Shown: positions 16,940 through 25,391, counted from the stretch's first letter. The stretch is 64,000 nucleotides of DNA from Streptomyces longispororuber (GCF_014656095.1 NZ_BNBT01000007.1:1-64000); one strand, 5' to 3'. Translations and numbers: made by a program. Notes: a model not told the origin generated them from the letters alone.

Positions 16940-16967
16940 CCCCCGAGGCTCCGCCCCGCCTCGGGGG
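16940..16967. terminator. Bidirectional terminator between convergent genes
   Basis: Perfect 10-bp stem (CCCCCGAGGC / GCCTCGGGGG, 8-base loop), immediately after the metalloprotease stop and 6 bases before the stop of the convergent GH63-like gene. Confidence 0.75.
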
Positions 16968-16972
16968 ATGCC

Positions 16973-19189
16973 TTACCGCCCGCCCAGCATCGGCAGCAGC
17001 AGCGCCGCCGACCAACTGAAGTTCGGGGAGTTGAGGGGCGCGCCGGTCAGCGGGTCGTAGTTCTCCATCACCGGGCCCCGGCCGGTGAGCCCGCGCGCGT
17101 GGGTGAGCAGCCGTCCGGTCAGGGCGCGGGCCTCCCGCGTGTGGCCGTAGCGCCGCAGTCCGGCCTGGGCGAAGTACGCCTGGTCGAGCCAGACGGGGCC
17201 GCGCCAGTAGCGCTGCGGGGCGAAGTGGGGCGAGCTGCGGGCCACGGTGGGGAAGGGCACGGGCGTGGCGAACTCGTCCGGGTCGGTCAGCTTGTCGCGG
17301 ACGGCGGCGGCCTGGGCGGGCGAGGCGGTGCCGGTCCACAGCGGGACGGCCCCCTCGATGCCCCGGCCGCGGGCGGTCAGGCGGGCGCCGCCGTCCAGGG
17401 CGGTGTCGTGGAACCAGCCGTCGCGCGGGTCGTACATCCGTGTGCGCACGGCCGCGTGGGTGGCGGCGGCGCGGGCCCGCCAGTGCCGCTCTCCCGCCCT
17501 GTCGCCCAACTCCCGCGCGATGGCGGCGAGGTGGGACTGGTCGGCGGCCAGGTAGGCGTTGAGGTCGACGGACTCCTGGGTGAGCGAGTAGCCGGTCAGG
17601 CGTCCCGTGGCGTCCCGGTTGGCGACGACGGCGGTACCGAGGGCGGCGTCGAAGCGCGGCGCGTTGTCCATGCCGCTCTCCCAGGCGGCGGCGAGGCGCC
17701 GCTGTTCCGGGCTGTCGTTGGCCGGGTCGACGGTCGCCCCGTACTCGGCGAGCCCGTCGCGGTCGTGGTCGCGGTTGCGGTACCACCAGGCCTGGTAGGC
17801 GGCCAGCTTCGGGTACATCTCGCGCAGGAACGCCCGGTCGGCGCGGTCGCCGCCGCGCCGGTGGACCTCCCACACCGCCCACGCGGCCAGCGGGGGCTTG
17901 CTGTTGCGCTCGTTCCAGTTGCCGCCGCCGTCCGCGGGCGCGTTGTAGAACACCGCGTCGGGGATCATCCCGGCGTCCTGCGGCCGGGTGGCCGAGTCCG
18001 GCCGGATCTGGTGGTCGACCACGGCGCGGATCTGGGACCGGGCGAGCCGGGGGTCGAAGCGGGCCGTGCCGACGGCCTGCTTCCAGGTGTCCCAGGCCCA
18101 GACGCCGCCCGCGAACCACTTGTACGACAGCGAGGGCGTGACCGCGTCGTGCCGGATCCGCCCGGCGGCCGAGCGCCAGTTGGTGACCAGGGTCTCCAGG
18201 GCCTTCACCGCGAGGCGGCGGCGCGCGGGCGGCACGTGGCGGGTGACGGCGGCGACGTGGCGCTGCCAGCGTGCCGTGCCGCGCGCGGCGACGGCGTCGG
18301 GACGGGCCAGGACACGGCGTACGGCGGAGGCCTCGCGGGCCCGCTCGGCGGCGGTGAACGTATAGCTCTCGGTCCAGTCCAGGGTGCGGGCCGCGCCGGG
18401 GGCGAGGCGGAGCGGGGCCGCGAGTTCCGTGCGGTAGGTGTCGTGGCCGAGGCGGGTGCGGACGGGCTCGCGGTGCCTGACCTCGAACCGCTCGGTGCCG
18501 TCGGTGAGGTAGTCCCACGTCTCGCGGACCCGGGCGAAGCGGACGGCGACACCGTGCTCCGTGACGGCCAGCTCGGGCGCGTCGCGCTGCGGCCCCTTGT
18601 CCGGGCGCAGCAGGGTGCCGGTCCAGTCCGCCGCGAGCGTCCGCGGCGCCCGGCCGGTGTTGTGGACACGGGCGCGGACCAGCGCGGTGCGGTCGGTGGC
18701 GAACCGCAGCTCCAGGGTGAGGGTGAGGCCGCGGAGCCGGTAGGTCTGGCGCAGCCGGCCGGGCAGCGAGGTGAGCCGGGGCGCGCCCCCGTCCGCGAGG
18801 CCGAGGGTCCTGCCGCCCTCGGTGAGCCGGATCCGGCTGAAGGACCGGCTCAGCCACCAGGGGTACTCCTGGGCTATGTGCAGCGGCCCCGTGAAGCCGC
18901 CGTACGTCGCCGGGTCGTCGGCCTCGGGCAGCGCGTACGCGTGCCAGGCGCCTTGGTCGGCGAAGACGTTGATCCGGTTGAACTCGCCCGGGTCGGCGGA
19001 GTCCGGGCTCCCCTGGAGGTCGAGGACGTCGGCGTACGCGTCCGGTCCGCCCGCCCCGCGGACGGTGGAAGCGGTGGTCCCGTACGGCGTCGGCGGACGC
19101 GCGGTGTCCGGTGGCGGTGCCGCGCCGAGGGTGAGTCCGGCGGCGAGCGGGAGGGCGAGGGCGGACAGGACACGCGGAGCTGAGCGCAT
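16973..19189 (-). CDS. Secreted glycoside hydrolase, GH63 type (YgjK-like)
   Basis: 738 aa with a Sec signal peptide (about 1-24). An N-terminal beta-sandwich domain (about 55-290) precedes an (alpha/alpha)6-barrel. The barrel has the family motifs GVWAWDTWKQ, carrying the likely acid/base Asp, and near the C-terminus MENYDPLTG, carrying the likely catalytic Glu, plus the substrate-site stretch YWRGPVWLDQAYF. GH63 enzymes are inverting alpha-glucosidases or mannosylglycerate hydrolases; the sequence does not settle the substrate. It is probably extracellular oligosaccharide degradation. Confidence 0.88.
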   Translation of the reverse strand: MRSAPRVLSALALPLAAGLTLGAAPPPDTARPPTPYGTTASTVRGAGGPDAYADVLDLQGSPDSADPGEFNRINVFADQGAWHAYALPEADDPATYGGFTGPLHIAQEYPWWLSRSFSRIRLTEGGRTLGLADGGAPRLTSLPGRLRQTYRLRGLTLTLELRFATDRTALVRARVHNTGRAPRTLAADWTGTLLRPDKGPQRDAPELAVTEHGVAVRFARVRETWDYLTDGTERFEVRHREPVRTRLGHDTYRTELAAPLRLAPGAARTLDWTESYTFTAAERAREASAVRRVLARPDAVAARGTARWQRHVAAVTRHVPPARRRLAVKALETLVTNWRSAAGRIRHDAVTPSLSYKWFAGGVWAWDTWKQAVGTARFDPRLARSQIRAVVDHQIRPDSATRPQDAGMIPDAVFYNAPADGGGNWNERNSKPPLAAWAVWEVHRRGGDRADRAFLREMYPKLAAYQAWWYRNRDHDRDGLAEYGATVDPANDSPEQRRLAAAWESGMDNAPRFDAALGTAVVANRDATGRLTGYSLTQESVDLNAYLAADQSHLAAIARELGDRAGERHWRARAAATHAAVRTRMYDPRDGWFHDTALDGGARLTARGRGIEGAVPLWTGTASPAQAAAVRDKLTDPDEFATPVPFPTVARSSPHFAPQRYWRGPVWLDQAYFAQAGLRRYGHTREARALTGRLLTHARGLTGRGPVMENYDPLTGAPLNSPNFSWSAALLLPMLGGR

Positions 19190-19409
19190 GGGACCTCCGG
19201 TACGGGTGGCTGGCGGGTCGTCAGGACTCGGACGGGTGGCATGTCCGGCGCGGCCGGGCCGACGCGGTCAACACGGCCGACACGGCCGAGACCTGCAGCG
19301 GATCTAGCCACAGGGGCCGGGCACCAAACCCCTCCGCGCCCACCGGCACCGCACGCCTCACCACCCCTCGCTCCCACCGGGCGGCTCACCCCTCCCAGGC
19401 AGATCGCAG

Positions 19410-19452
19410 TTGCTCACCTAGGGTCCCTAGGTTATAACTAGGACCCCTAGGA
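19410..19452 (+). promoter_or_regulatory. Promoter and dyad operator of the TetR-hydrolase operon
   Basis: TTGCTC (19410-19415), 17-bp spacer, TATAAC (19433-19438). Overlapping the spacer and extending past the -10 is an imperfect inverted repeat made of CCTAGGGTCCCTAG and its near-complement TAGGACCCCTAGG, centred on GTTATAAC. This suggests autorepression by the TetR protein encoded 17 bases downstream. Confidence 0.7.
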
Positions 19453-19469
19453 AACGGCGAGGAGGGCGT

Positions 19470-20072
19470 ATGGCGCGGGCCGGGCTGACGGCGGAACGGG
19501 TGACGCGTGCGGGTGCCGAGCTGGCGGACGAGGCCGGGTTCGAGCAGGTCACCATGGCACGGGTGGCGCGGCGGCTCGGCGTGAAGGACGCGAGCCTCTA
19601 CACGCACGTGCGCAACCTGGAGGAACTGCGCGGCCGCATCGCGCTGTTGGCGGCGGACGAGAAGACGCTCCGGATCGCGGAGGCGACCGCGGGCCGGGCG
19701 GGCAAGGACGCGCTGGTCGCGTTCGCCGGGGCCTGGCGGGAGTACGCCCACGAGCACCCCGGGCGCTACGCGGCGACCCAGGCCGGCCTGCGGATCGACC
19801 CCGAGCTGGTCGCCCGGGCCCCCGGGCCGCGCCGCGCCGTCGAGCTCACCTACGGCGTGCTGCGCGGCTACGGCCTCGCCGAGCCCGACCTGACCGACGC
19901 CGTCCGGCTGCTGCGCAGCACGTTCCACGGGTTCGTCGCCCTGGAGGCCACGGGCGGGTTCGCCCACGAGCGGGCGCCGCAGCGGTCCTGGGACCGCGTG
20001 CTCGACGCCCTGCACAGCCTCTTGGAGCGCTGGCCCGCCGCCGGAGAAGGAGACGAAGGAGACCTCGTATGA
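19470..20072 (+). CDS. TetR-family regulator (WHG/TetR_C_33 type)
   Basis: 200 aa. The helix-turn-helix is at about 25-50 (VTMARVARRLGVKDASLYTHVRN), with an effector-binding C-terminus containing the TFHGFVALEATGGF motif seen in this TetR subgroup. Strong GAGGAGG ribosome binding site. Its stop overlaps the start of the downstream alpha/beta hydrolase (ATGA), so the two are co-translated. A dyad overlapping its promoter suggests autoregulation, with the hydrolase as target. Confidence 0.9.
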   Translation: MARAGLTAERVTRAGAELADEAGFEQVTMARVARRLGVKDASLYTHVRNLEELRGRIALLAADEKTLRIAEATAGRAGKDALVAFAGAWREYAHEHPGRYAATQAGLRIDPELVARAPGPRRAVELTYGVLRGYGLAEPDLTDAVRLLRSTFHGFVALEATGGFAHERAPQRSWDRVLDALHSLLERWPAAGEGDEGDLV

Positions 20073-21025
20073 CCACCTCGACCACCTCGGCCACCTCGGC
20101 CACCTCGACCAGCTCGAACGCGCCGGACGCCCCGGCCACGCCCACCGGTGCGGCCACTCCTGACGCCGCGGTCGTCACGACGGCCACGACTGAGGGCAGC
20201 CTGCGCGTGGACGGCGCGACCCTGCACTACGAAGTACGCGGCCGGGGCCCGCTGCTCCTGCTGATACCGGGCGGGACGGGCGGCGCGGCCTCGTTCGACG
20301 GCGTCGCGGACGCGCTGGCCGCCGAGTACACCGTCGTGGCCTACGACCCTCGCGGCCTGGCCCGCAGCCCGCTCGACGACCCCGCGGCGGAGCAGCGGGT
20401 GGCCGAACACGCCGAGGACGCGGCGCGGTTGCTCGACCTGCTGTCGCCCGACGAGCCCGCGCGGGTGTTCGGCTCCAGCTCGGGCGCGATCGCCGCCGCG
20501 CACCTGCTCACCACGCGCCCGGACCGCGTCGCCCGCACCGTGCTGCACGAGCCGCCGCTCGTGGAGGTCCTGCCCGACGCGCCCGCGCACCGGGCGCTCA
20601 TCGCCCGCGTCCGGCGGACGTTCCACGCCGAAGGGCTCATGCCGGCGATGGCCGAGTTCGCCGCGGGCCTGAGGGGGGAGGGCGGTGCCCCCGAGCCGCG
20701 GCCCCGGCTCGCGCTGCCCCCGCAGGCGGCGGCCCGGGCCGAGCGGACGATGGCCGGTCTGCCGTACTTCGTCAGCCGCATCGTGCCGGCCTTCATGTCC
20801 TACGCCCCGGACCTCGAACGCCTGCGGGCGCTCCCGCACCGGCTCGTGCTCGCCGCGGGCCACGACTCCCGCGGCGAACTCCCCCACCGCGCGGTGGCGT
20901 TCCTCGCCGGCCTACTCGGCCAGGAGCTCCAGCACTTCCCGGGCGGGCACACGGGCCTGACCACGCACCCGGCGGAGTTCGCGGCGCGGATGAGCGAGAT
21001 CCTGCGCGGGAAAGCGGCGCTGTGA
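20069..21025 (+). CDS. Alpha/beta hydrolase with Thr/Ser-rich N-terminal extension
   Basis: 318 aa. Residues 1-40 are low-complexity Thr/Ser/Ala, probably disordered. The hydrolase fold runs from about 45, with the oxyanion-hole stretch IPGGTGG, nucleophile elbow GSSSG (Ser137) and a C-terminal PGGHTG carrying the catalytic His. It is coupled to the upstream TetR gene by an ATGA overlap. It probably hydrolyses or detoxifies the ligand sensed by that regulator; the substrate is unknown. Confidence 0.87.
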   Translation: MTTSTTSATSATSTSSNAPDAPATPTGAATPDAAVVTTATTEGSLRVDGATLHYEVRGRGPLLLLIPGGTGGAASFDGVADALAAEYTVVAYDPRGLARSPLDDPAAEQRVAEHAEDAARLLDLLSPDEPARVFGSSSGAIAAAHLLTTRPDRVARTVLHEPPLVEVLPDAPAHRALIARVRRTFHAEGLMPAMAEFAAGLRGEGGAPEPRPRLALPPQAAARAERTMAGLPYFVSRIVPAFMSYAPDLERLRALPHRLVLAAGHDSRGELPHRAVAFLAGLLGQELQHFPGGHTGLTTHPAEFAARMSEILRGKAAL

Positions 21026-21453
21026 GCGCCCTGGAAACGCCTGCATGCGAGGAGGGGAAGCCCCCGGCCGGACAGCGGTGACGGAGAGGGGGAAGCCCCG
21101 GCCGGACGGGGGAGGCCGGCCGGGGCGGTACGAGGTGGCGGCGGAGGGCGGTCGCCTCGCGGCGAAAGGCTCCATGGGGCTTCAGCCGAACGATCGTCCC
21201 CATGGGCGGAGGGTGAGGCCCGGGGACACTGTCCCCTCCGCAGCCACACTCACAGAACGGCACGCCGTACCGGGTTGTTCCGGGCGAGTGCCGCACACGG
21301 CAGTGAACTGGGACACACCCCACCGGTCCCACGCACGGCGTGCGACCGCTCGGGGGCTGACCGGGGGCGAGCACGGCGGTCTGGCAGGCTCGGCCGGGCG
21401 TTGTCGACGGAGGGTGTCGACGGGGCGCGCTGATGGGGGACGGAGACGTGAGG
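21026..21453. other. Intergenic region with duplicated GC-rich segment
   Basis: About 430 bases. Near 21054-21113 the segment GGGGAAGCCCCCGGCCGGAC recurs with small changes about 35 bases later. Reading frames are open but lack ribosome binding sites and typical composition, so I see no supported gene. Confidence 0.5.
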
Positions 21454-22446
21454 ATGAGCGGCATGACCATGGTGCGAGACATCGACGCCCGCGGGATGCG
21501 GCACTGCGAGACGACGGCCTTGGGTGTGCTGCTGCGGCACGAGGGGCTCGATCTGTCCGAACCCATGCTGTTCGGTCTGGGCTCCGGACTGTCCTTCGTC
21601 TACTGGGACAGCAAAGCCATGGCATTCCCTTTCCTGGGAGGCCGGGTCAAGCCGTTCGAGCTCACCAGGAACCTGGCCACCGTGCTCGGGCTGGACCTCC
21701 AGGTCGCCGAGACCACGTCCCCGCGCAAGGCCTGGCAGAACGTGGCGGCCCCCATCGACGCCGGACGGCCGGTCGGCCTCCAGCTCGACAGCTACCACCT
21801 GGACCACTTCAGCACCAAGGTGCACTTCGGCGGGCACGTCGTGGCCATGTACGGCTACGACGAGCGGAACGCCTACCTGGTGGACACCGCCCAGCAGGGC
21901 GGTGCCGTATCGACCAGTCTCGCGGGGCTGGCCAGGGCCAGGGCCGAGCGTGGCCCCATGACCGCCAGGCACCGCTCCTTCACCCTCGCCGTGCCCGGCA
22001 GCCTGCCGTCGTCCCAGGACCGGATCCACCGCGCGGTCAAGACCTGCGCCACCGCCTTCCTGAACCCGCCCATCGCGAACCTGGGCCACCGCGGCATCGA
22101 GAAAGCAGCCCGACTCGTGCCGAAGTGGCTCCAGCGCGGCGACGATCCGCAGGCGGACCTGGCGCGGACGGCCGCCCTCATGGAGAAGGCAGGCACCGGC
22201 GGCGCCCTGTTCCGCAACCTCTACCGCGACTTCCTCGCCGAGTGCGCAGAGCTGCTGGACAGCGGCCACCTGCGCACGGCCCACAGCCTGTACGCCGAGG
22301 CCGCCACCCTCTGGACGCAGGTGGCGACCCTCGTAGCGGCAGCAGGCACATCCGGCGACCGGCACAACCTCGTCCAGGCCGGTTCCGCCCTCCACGAGCT
22401 CTCCCGCATCGAACGCGAGGCGATGCAGGCACTCACCTCGCTCTAG
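21454..22446 (+). CDS. BtrH_N / DUF4872 family protein
   Basis: About 330 aa. The start at ATG 21454 has GGAG 8 bases upstream; an in-frame ATG at 21433 has none. The N-terminal half matches the BtrH_N domain: HCETTALG with a conserved Cys, the LSEPMLFGLGSGLSFVYW stretch, and the QLDSYHLDHF/HFGGHVVAMYGYD motif that resembles the Cys-His-Asp core of papain-like peptidases or acyltransferases. The C-terminal half is helical DUF4872. BtrH transfers an acyl group in butirosin synthesis; no such pathway is nearby. Its TAG stop coincides with the CTAG target of the adjacent insertion element. Confidence 0.85.
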   Translation: MSGMTMVRDIDARGMRHCETTALGVLLRHEGLDLSEPMLFGLGSGLSFVYWDSKAMAFPFLGGRVKPFELTRNLATVLGLDLQVAETTSPRKAWQNVAAPIDAGRPVGLQLDSYHLDHFSTKVHFGGHVVAMYGYDERNAYLVDTAQQGGAVSTSLAGLARARAERGPMTARHRSFTLAVPGSLPSSQDRIHRAVKTCATAFLNPPIANLGHRGIEKAARLVPKWLQRGDDPQADLARTAALMEKAGTGGALFRNLYRDFLAECAELLDSGHLRTAHSLYAEAATLWTQVATLVAAAGTSGDRHNLVQAGSALHELSRIEREAMQALTSL

Positions 22447-22464
22447 GCCGTGTATCGAAAGTGG
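22447..22464 (+). repeat. Left terminal inverted repeat
   Basis: Starts GCCGTGTATCGAAAGTGG immediately after the CTAG at 22443-22446, which also provides the stop codon of the BtrH-like gene. Pairs with 24952-24969. Confidence 0.75.
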
Positions 22465-22490
22465 ATCCGAATTGTGAATGATCAAGATTC

Positions 22491-22990
22491 ATGGGTCGGG
22501 AAGATCTCACGGACGAGCAGTGGGCGGTGCTGGAGCCGTTGTTGCCGAAGGGGGCCAGGTCGGGGAGGCCGCCCGTCTGGCCTCGGCGGCAGCCGATCGA
22601 CGGCATACGGTTCCGGGTCCGGACCGGAGTTTCGTGGCGGGACGTGCCCTCCGAGTACGGGCCGTGGGGCCGGGTCTACGACCTGTTCCGCCGCTGGCAG
22701 CGCAACGGCACCTGGCACCGGATCCTCACCCGCCTCCAGTCCCTGGCCGACGTGAAAGGCGCGATCACATGGGACCTGAGCGGCGACTCCACGGTCTGCC
22801 GCGCCCACCAGCATGCGGCCGGGGCCCGCAAGCAAGGTGGCCTACAGAAAGAGCCGCCTGGCGGTGTGTTCACAGAGCCCGGTGACCATGGGCTGGGGCG
22901 ACAAGCTCGCCGTCCGCTATGAGGCCGTCGTGCTGGTCGCGGCCATCGGAGAGTGGCTGCGACCAGCGCCCTCCCGCCTCTTGCCCGCAC
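22491..22990 (+). pseudogene. IS5-family transposase remnant
   Basis: From ATG 22491 the frame encodes the DUF4096-type N-terminus typical of Streptomyces IS5 transposases (LTDEQWAVLEPLLP, then GVSWRDVPSEYGPW) up to KEPPGGVFTEPGDHGLGR. It then jumps, near 22895-22905 and in another frame, to the C-terminal piece LAVRYEAVVLVAAIGEWL. The central DDE catalytic region, roughly 100-150 residues, is missing and the normal stop is lost. It cannot encode an active transposase. Confidence 0.85.
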
Positions 22991-23002
22991 AGGCCCGCCG
23001 GC

Positions 23003-23890
23003 TCAGGCGAGGTGCTTGCTGAAGAACTCGACCAGCCTGGCGACGGCAGGGGTCACGTACTCGTCGCGGTCGTACAGGTCGACGTGGGTGGCGCCGTCGA
23101 CGAGGAACAGTTCGGCGTTGCCGGGGCTGTCGGCGACGGCCTTCTCGGAGAACCCGCGGGTCACCGCCTCGGTACCGGCGATCATGAGCAGGGGGCGGGG
23201 CGCGATCTTGGCGACGTCGGCGAAGGAGTCGAACTGGTCGAGGAGGTCCGCGCTGCGCACGACCAGGTCACCCGTGGAGCGCGGGTGGTGGCCGCGGGGC
23301 GTCTTGTAGTAGTCGACGAACTCGGCCGTCGGGGCGGGGGTGTCGGCGTCGACCGTCTCCGGCAGCACGGCGAACGTCGCCGCGGGCTCGCCTGCGGCCT
23401 CGGCGCTGCGGATGTTCCCGGAGTTCGCCACCATCTGCTGCCAGCCCTCGGGGTCGGCGCCGCGGAAGAAGCTGGGAACGTCGGTCCCGGACACGCCGGC
23501 CACGGCCTTCATCCGGTGGTCGGTCTGGGCCGCGTAGGGCACGTAGGCACCGGAGCCGCACACACCCATCACCCCGATGCGGTCGGGGTCGATCTCGGGG
23601 CGGGTGGTGAGGTAGGAGACCGCCGCGCGGAAGTCCTCGGCACGCTGGAAGGGGTCCTCCAGGCCCCGGGGCATGCCCTCGGATTCGCCCTGGAAAGCGG
23701 CGTCGAAGGTCAAAACGGCGAATCCCTCCTTGACCAGGCGCGTCGCGTACGCTGCCGGCGCCTGCTCCTTGACTCCGGTCGTGGGATGGCCGACGACGAT
23801 GGCGGCGAGCGGTGCGTCGACACCGTCGGGGAGGTAGAGGTGGCCGGCGAGCTGCAGGCCGTTGGTCGGGAAGCGGACGTCAGTCCTCAT
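23003..23890 (-). CDS. Alpha/beta hydrolase, YcjY/dienelactone-hydrolase-like (passenger gene)
   Basis: 295 aa from ATG 23890, with GGAG upstream. The core has VVGHPTTGVKEQ near residues 32-43, the elbow region GVCGSG (109-114) with Cys111 in the nucleophile position rather than Ser, and a C-terminal ATHVDLYDRDEYV with the catalytic His. This is the pattern of YcjY-like hydrolases that accompany stress or xenobiotic regulators. It is divergent from the regulator at 24038, with a palindrome between them, and both are enclosed by the insertion-element ends. Confidence 0.85.
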   Translation of the reverse strand: MRTDVRFPTNGLQLAGHLYLPDGVDAPLAAIVVGHPTTGVKEQAPAAYATRLVKEGFAVLTFDAAFQGESEGMPRGLEDPFQRAEDFRAAVSYLTTRPEIDPDRIGVMGVCGSGAYVPYAAQTDHRMKAVAGVSGTDVPSFFRGADPEGWQQMVANSGNIRSAEAAGEPAATFAVLPETVDADTPAPTAEFVDYYKTPRGHHPRSTGDLVVRSADLLDQFDSFADVAKIAPRPLLMIAGTEAVTRGFSEKAVADSPGNAELFLVDGATHVDLYDRDEYVTPAVARLVEFFSKHLA

Positions 23891-23983
23891 GTGCTGCTCC
23901 TGCGGGATCATGGGTGGCCGGCGATCTGCGGGCCCGTACCCACTGTCCGGCCGCCAGCCGGGCGCAGGAAGGTCGCGTTGCTT

Positions 23984-24005
23984 CCTAGGAAGGATCCTTC
24001 CCAGG
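23984..24005. promoter_or_regulatory. Palindromic operator between hydrolase and regulator
   Basis: A 14-bp perfect palindrome GGAAGGATCCTTCC (23988-24001), extending to 22 bp with one mismatched pair. It lies 33 bases before the regulator start and about 95 bases before the hydrolase start. It is a likely binding site for the encoded helix-turn-helix protein, controlling both divergent genes. Confidence 0.65.
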
Positions 24006-24037
24006 CAGAGCCTTCTCCCCGGTGCCATGCTGAAGGA

Positions 24038-24901
24038 ATGACTGGCTCCGCCCATCTTCGCGAGCTCGGCGAGTTCCTCAAGCACCGCCGTGGCGAACTC
24101 ACACCCGCACAGGTGGGGCTCCCCGAGCGCGCGCACACCCAGCGCCGCGTGCAAGGACTGCGCCGCGAGGAGGTGGCCGAGCTCGCCGCGATCAGCACCG
24201 ACTACTACGTACGCATCGAACAGGGACGGCTGGCACCGTCACCACCCGTACTCGAATCCCTCGCGCGGGAGCTGCGGCTGGACGCCGACCAGAGGACGTA
24301 CGCGGAAGGACTGGTCGCCCAGGCCGCGCGGGCCGGGCACCGCAAGATGCCGCGTCGGGCCGCCCGTCCCACCGCGCACCCGCACCTGATCCGGCTGCTC
24401 GGCCAGCTCACCGGCACACCCGCCCTCGTCTTCGGCCCGCGCCTCGACATCCTCGCGTGGAACCCGCTGGCGGCGGAGCTGCTGTGCGACTTCGCGGCCG
24501 TGCCCGAGCCTGAGCGCAACTACGTCCGCATGGTCTTCACCGACCCGGTGATGCGCGACATCTACCCGGACTGGGAGGACGTGGCCCGCACCTGTGTCGA
24601 GGTCCTGCGGATGGAGGCCGGAACGAACCCGACCGACCCGGCCCTCACCGCCCTCGTGGGCGAGCTGGCCGTGGCCGACCAGCACTTCCGAACCTGGTGG
24701 GCCGAGCACCGCGTCGCACACCAGGACTTCGGCAGCAAACGCATCGCGCACTCCACCGTCGGCGAACTCACCCTCGACTGGGACACCTTCCGCTACGCCG
24801 GTGCCCCAGAGCAGCAGCTCGTGCTCTGGTCGGCCGATCCCGGCACTCCAGACGCGGAACGACTTACCGCTTTGGCTCGCGGCACGGCTCAGAGGCCGTG
24901 A
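24038..24901 (+). CDS. XRE-type regulator with MmyB-like ligand-binding domain (passenger gene)
   Basis: 287 aa from ATG 24038, with AAGGA upstream. The N-terminal Cro/C1-type helix-turn-helix (about 8-85) contains RRVQGLRREEVAELAAISTDYYVRIEQGR. The C-terminal MmyB-like domain (about 105-275) has the LDILAWNPLAAELLCDF and RTWWAEHRV signatures. Members usually repress a neighbouring oxidoreductase or hydrolase; here the divergent hydrolase is the obvious target. The pair lies inside the insertion-element ends. Confidence 0.9.
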   Translation: MTGSAHLRELGEFLKHRRGELTPAQVGLPERAHTQRRVQGLRREEVAELAAISTDYYVRIEQGRLAPSPPVLESLARELRLDADQRTYAEGLVAQAARAGHRKMPRRAARPTAHPHLIRLLGQLTGTPALVFGPRLDILAWNPLAAELLCDFAAVPEPERNYVRMVFTDPVMRDIYPDWEDVARTCVEVLRMEAGTNPTDPALTALVGELAVADQHFRTWWAEHRVAHQDFGSKRIAHSTVGELTLDWDTFRYAGAPEQQLVLWSADPGTPDAERLTALARGTAQRP

Positions 24902-25391
24902 CCTTCCCGAGCATCGCTGCGACTGAAACGTCGAGCAGCAGTCGACCATCACCACTTTCGACACACGCCCTAGCACTCCGGCGGCAGGGGCCCCCGGGGG
25001 TGAGGGCCGGTGCCCACCCGCCGCCCAGCCCCGGGATCAGTACGGCCGCCACGGCCAAGTGCATGAGCGCCAGGGACAGTCGCGTACCGCCGTCCATGCC
25101 GCCGCCGGTGAGCGGCAGGAAGGACACCGCCAGGACGGCGCAGGCCGTCCCGGTCCAGACGGCGCGGGCGCGCCGCGCCGCGAACCGCTCCAGGGCGGCC
25201 AGCAGCGCCCAGCCGGCGAGCGATGCCAGCAGCGCGACGGCCGCCACGGGCGCGGCGCCGAGGTCGAGCGTCCGCCCGCCGTCGGTGATGCGCGGCCGGT
25301 GCCCCAGCAGTGGGTCCGCCACCAGCCACACCAGGACGGGGGCGAGGACGGCCAGGGCCGTCACCCCGAGACGCCCCCTCCGCACGCTCAC
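24864..25391 (-). CDS. DUF6069-like membrane protein with C-terminus rewritten by the insertion element
   Basis: 175 aa with about four transmembrane segments (residues about 8-30, 48-68, 82-100 and 108-128). Start is GTG 25391, overlapping the TGA of the upstream TetR gene (GTGA), so the two are coupled. The last about 25 residues, after CRRSA, are encoded by the insertion element. If the element and one CTAG are removed, the frame would instead end three codons after RRSA, at a TGA inside the antisense of the BtrH-like gene. It therefore looks like an active but tail-modified gene. The family name is tentative. Confidence 0.7.
   Translation of the reverse strand: MSVRRGRLGVTALAVLAPVLVWLVADPLLGHRPRITDGGRTLDLGAAPVAAVALLASLAGWALLAALERFAARRARAVWTGTACAVLAVSFLPLTGGGMDGGTRLSLALMHLAVAAVLIPGLGGGWAPALTPGGPCRRSARACVESGDGRLLLDVSVAAMLGKVTASEPCREPKR
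24952..24969 (-). repeat. Right terminal inverted repeat
   Basis: Read on the minus strand from 24969 it begins GGCGTGTGTCGAAAGTGG, matching the left end at 16 of 18 bases, and it is followed on the plus strand by CTAG at 24970-24973. Confidence 0.75.

Larger units (their letters stand above)
22447..24969. mobile_element. Decayed IS5-type element carrying two passenger genes
   Basis: The ends are near-identical inverted repeats: 22447-22464 and 24969-24952 match at 16 of 18 positions (core TCGAAAGTGG). They are flanked on both sides by CTAG (22443-22446 and 24970-24973), a YTAR target duplication as used by the IS5 group. Inside are a transposase gene missing its middle, then an alpha/beta hydrolase (minus) and a helix-turn-helix regulator (plus) that are not transposition genes. 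Removing the element plus one CTAG restores a sensible end to the minus-strand gene to its right. The element probably moves only if a related transposase acts in trans. Confidence 0.75.

Noticed and set aside
21045..22481. Long plus-strand frame running through the intergenic region and the BtrH-like gene
   Set aside because: It is out of frame with the BtrH_N motifs and has Arg/Gly-rich shadow composition.
22491..22922. Intact transposase gene
   Set aside because: The frame covers only the N-terminal third of an IS5 transposase and the C-terminal piece is in another frame after a deletion, so it is annotated as a remnant.
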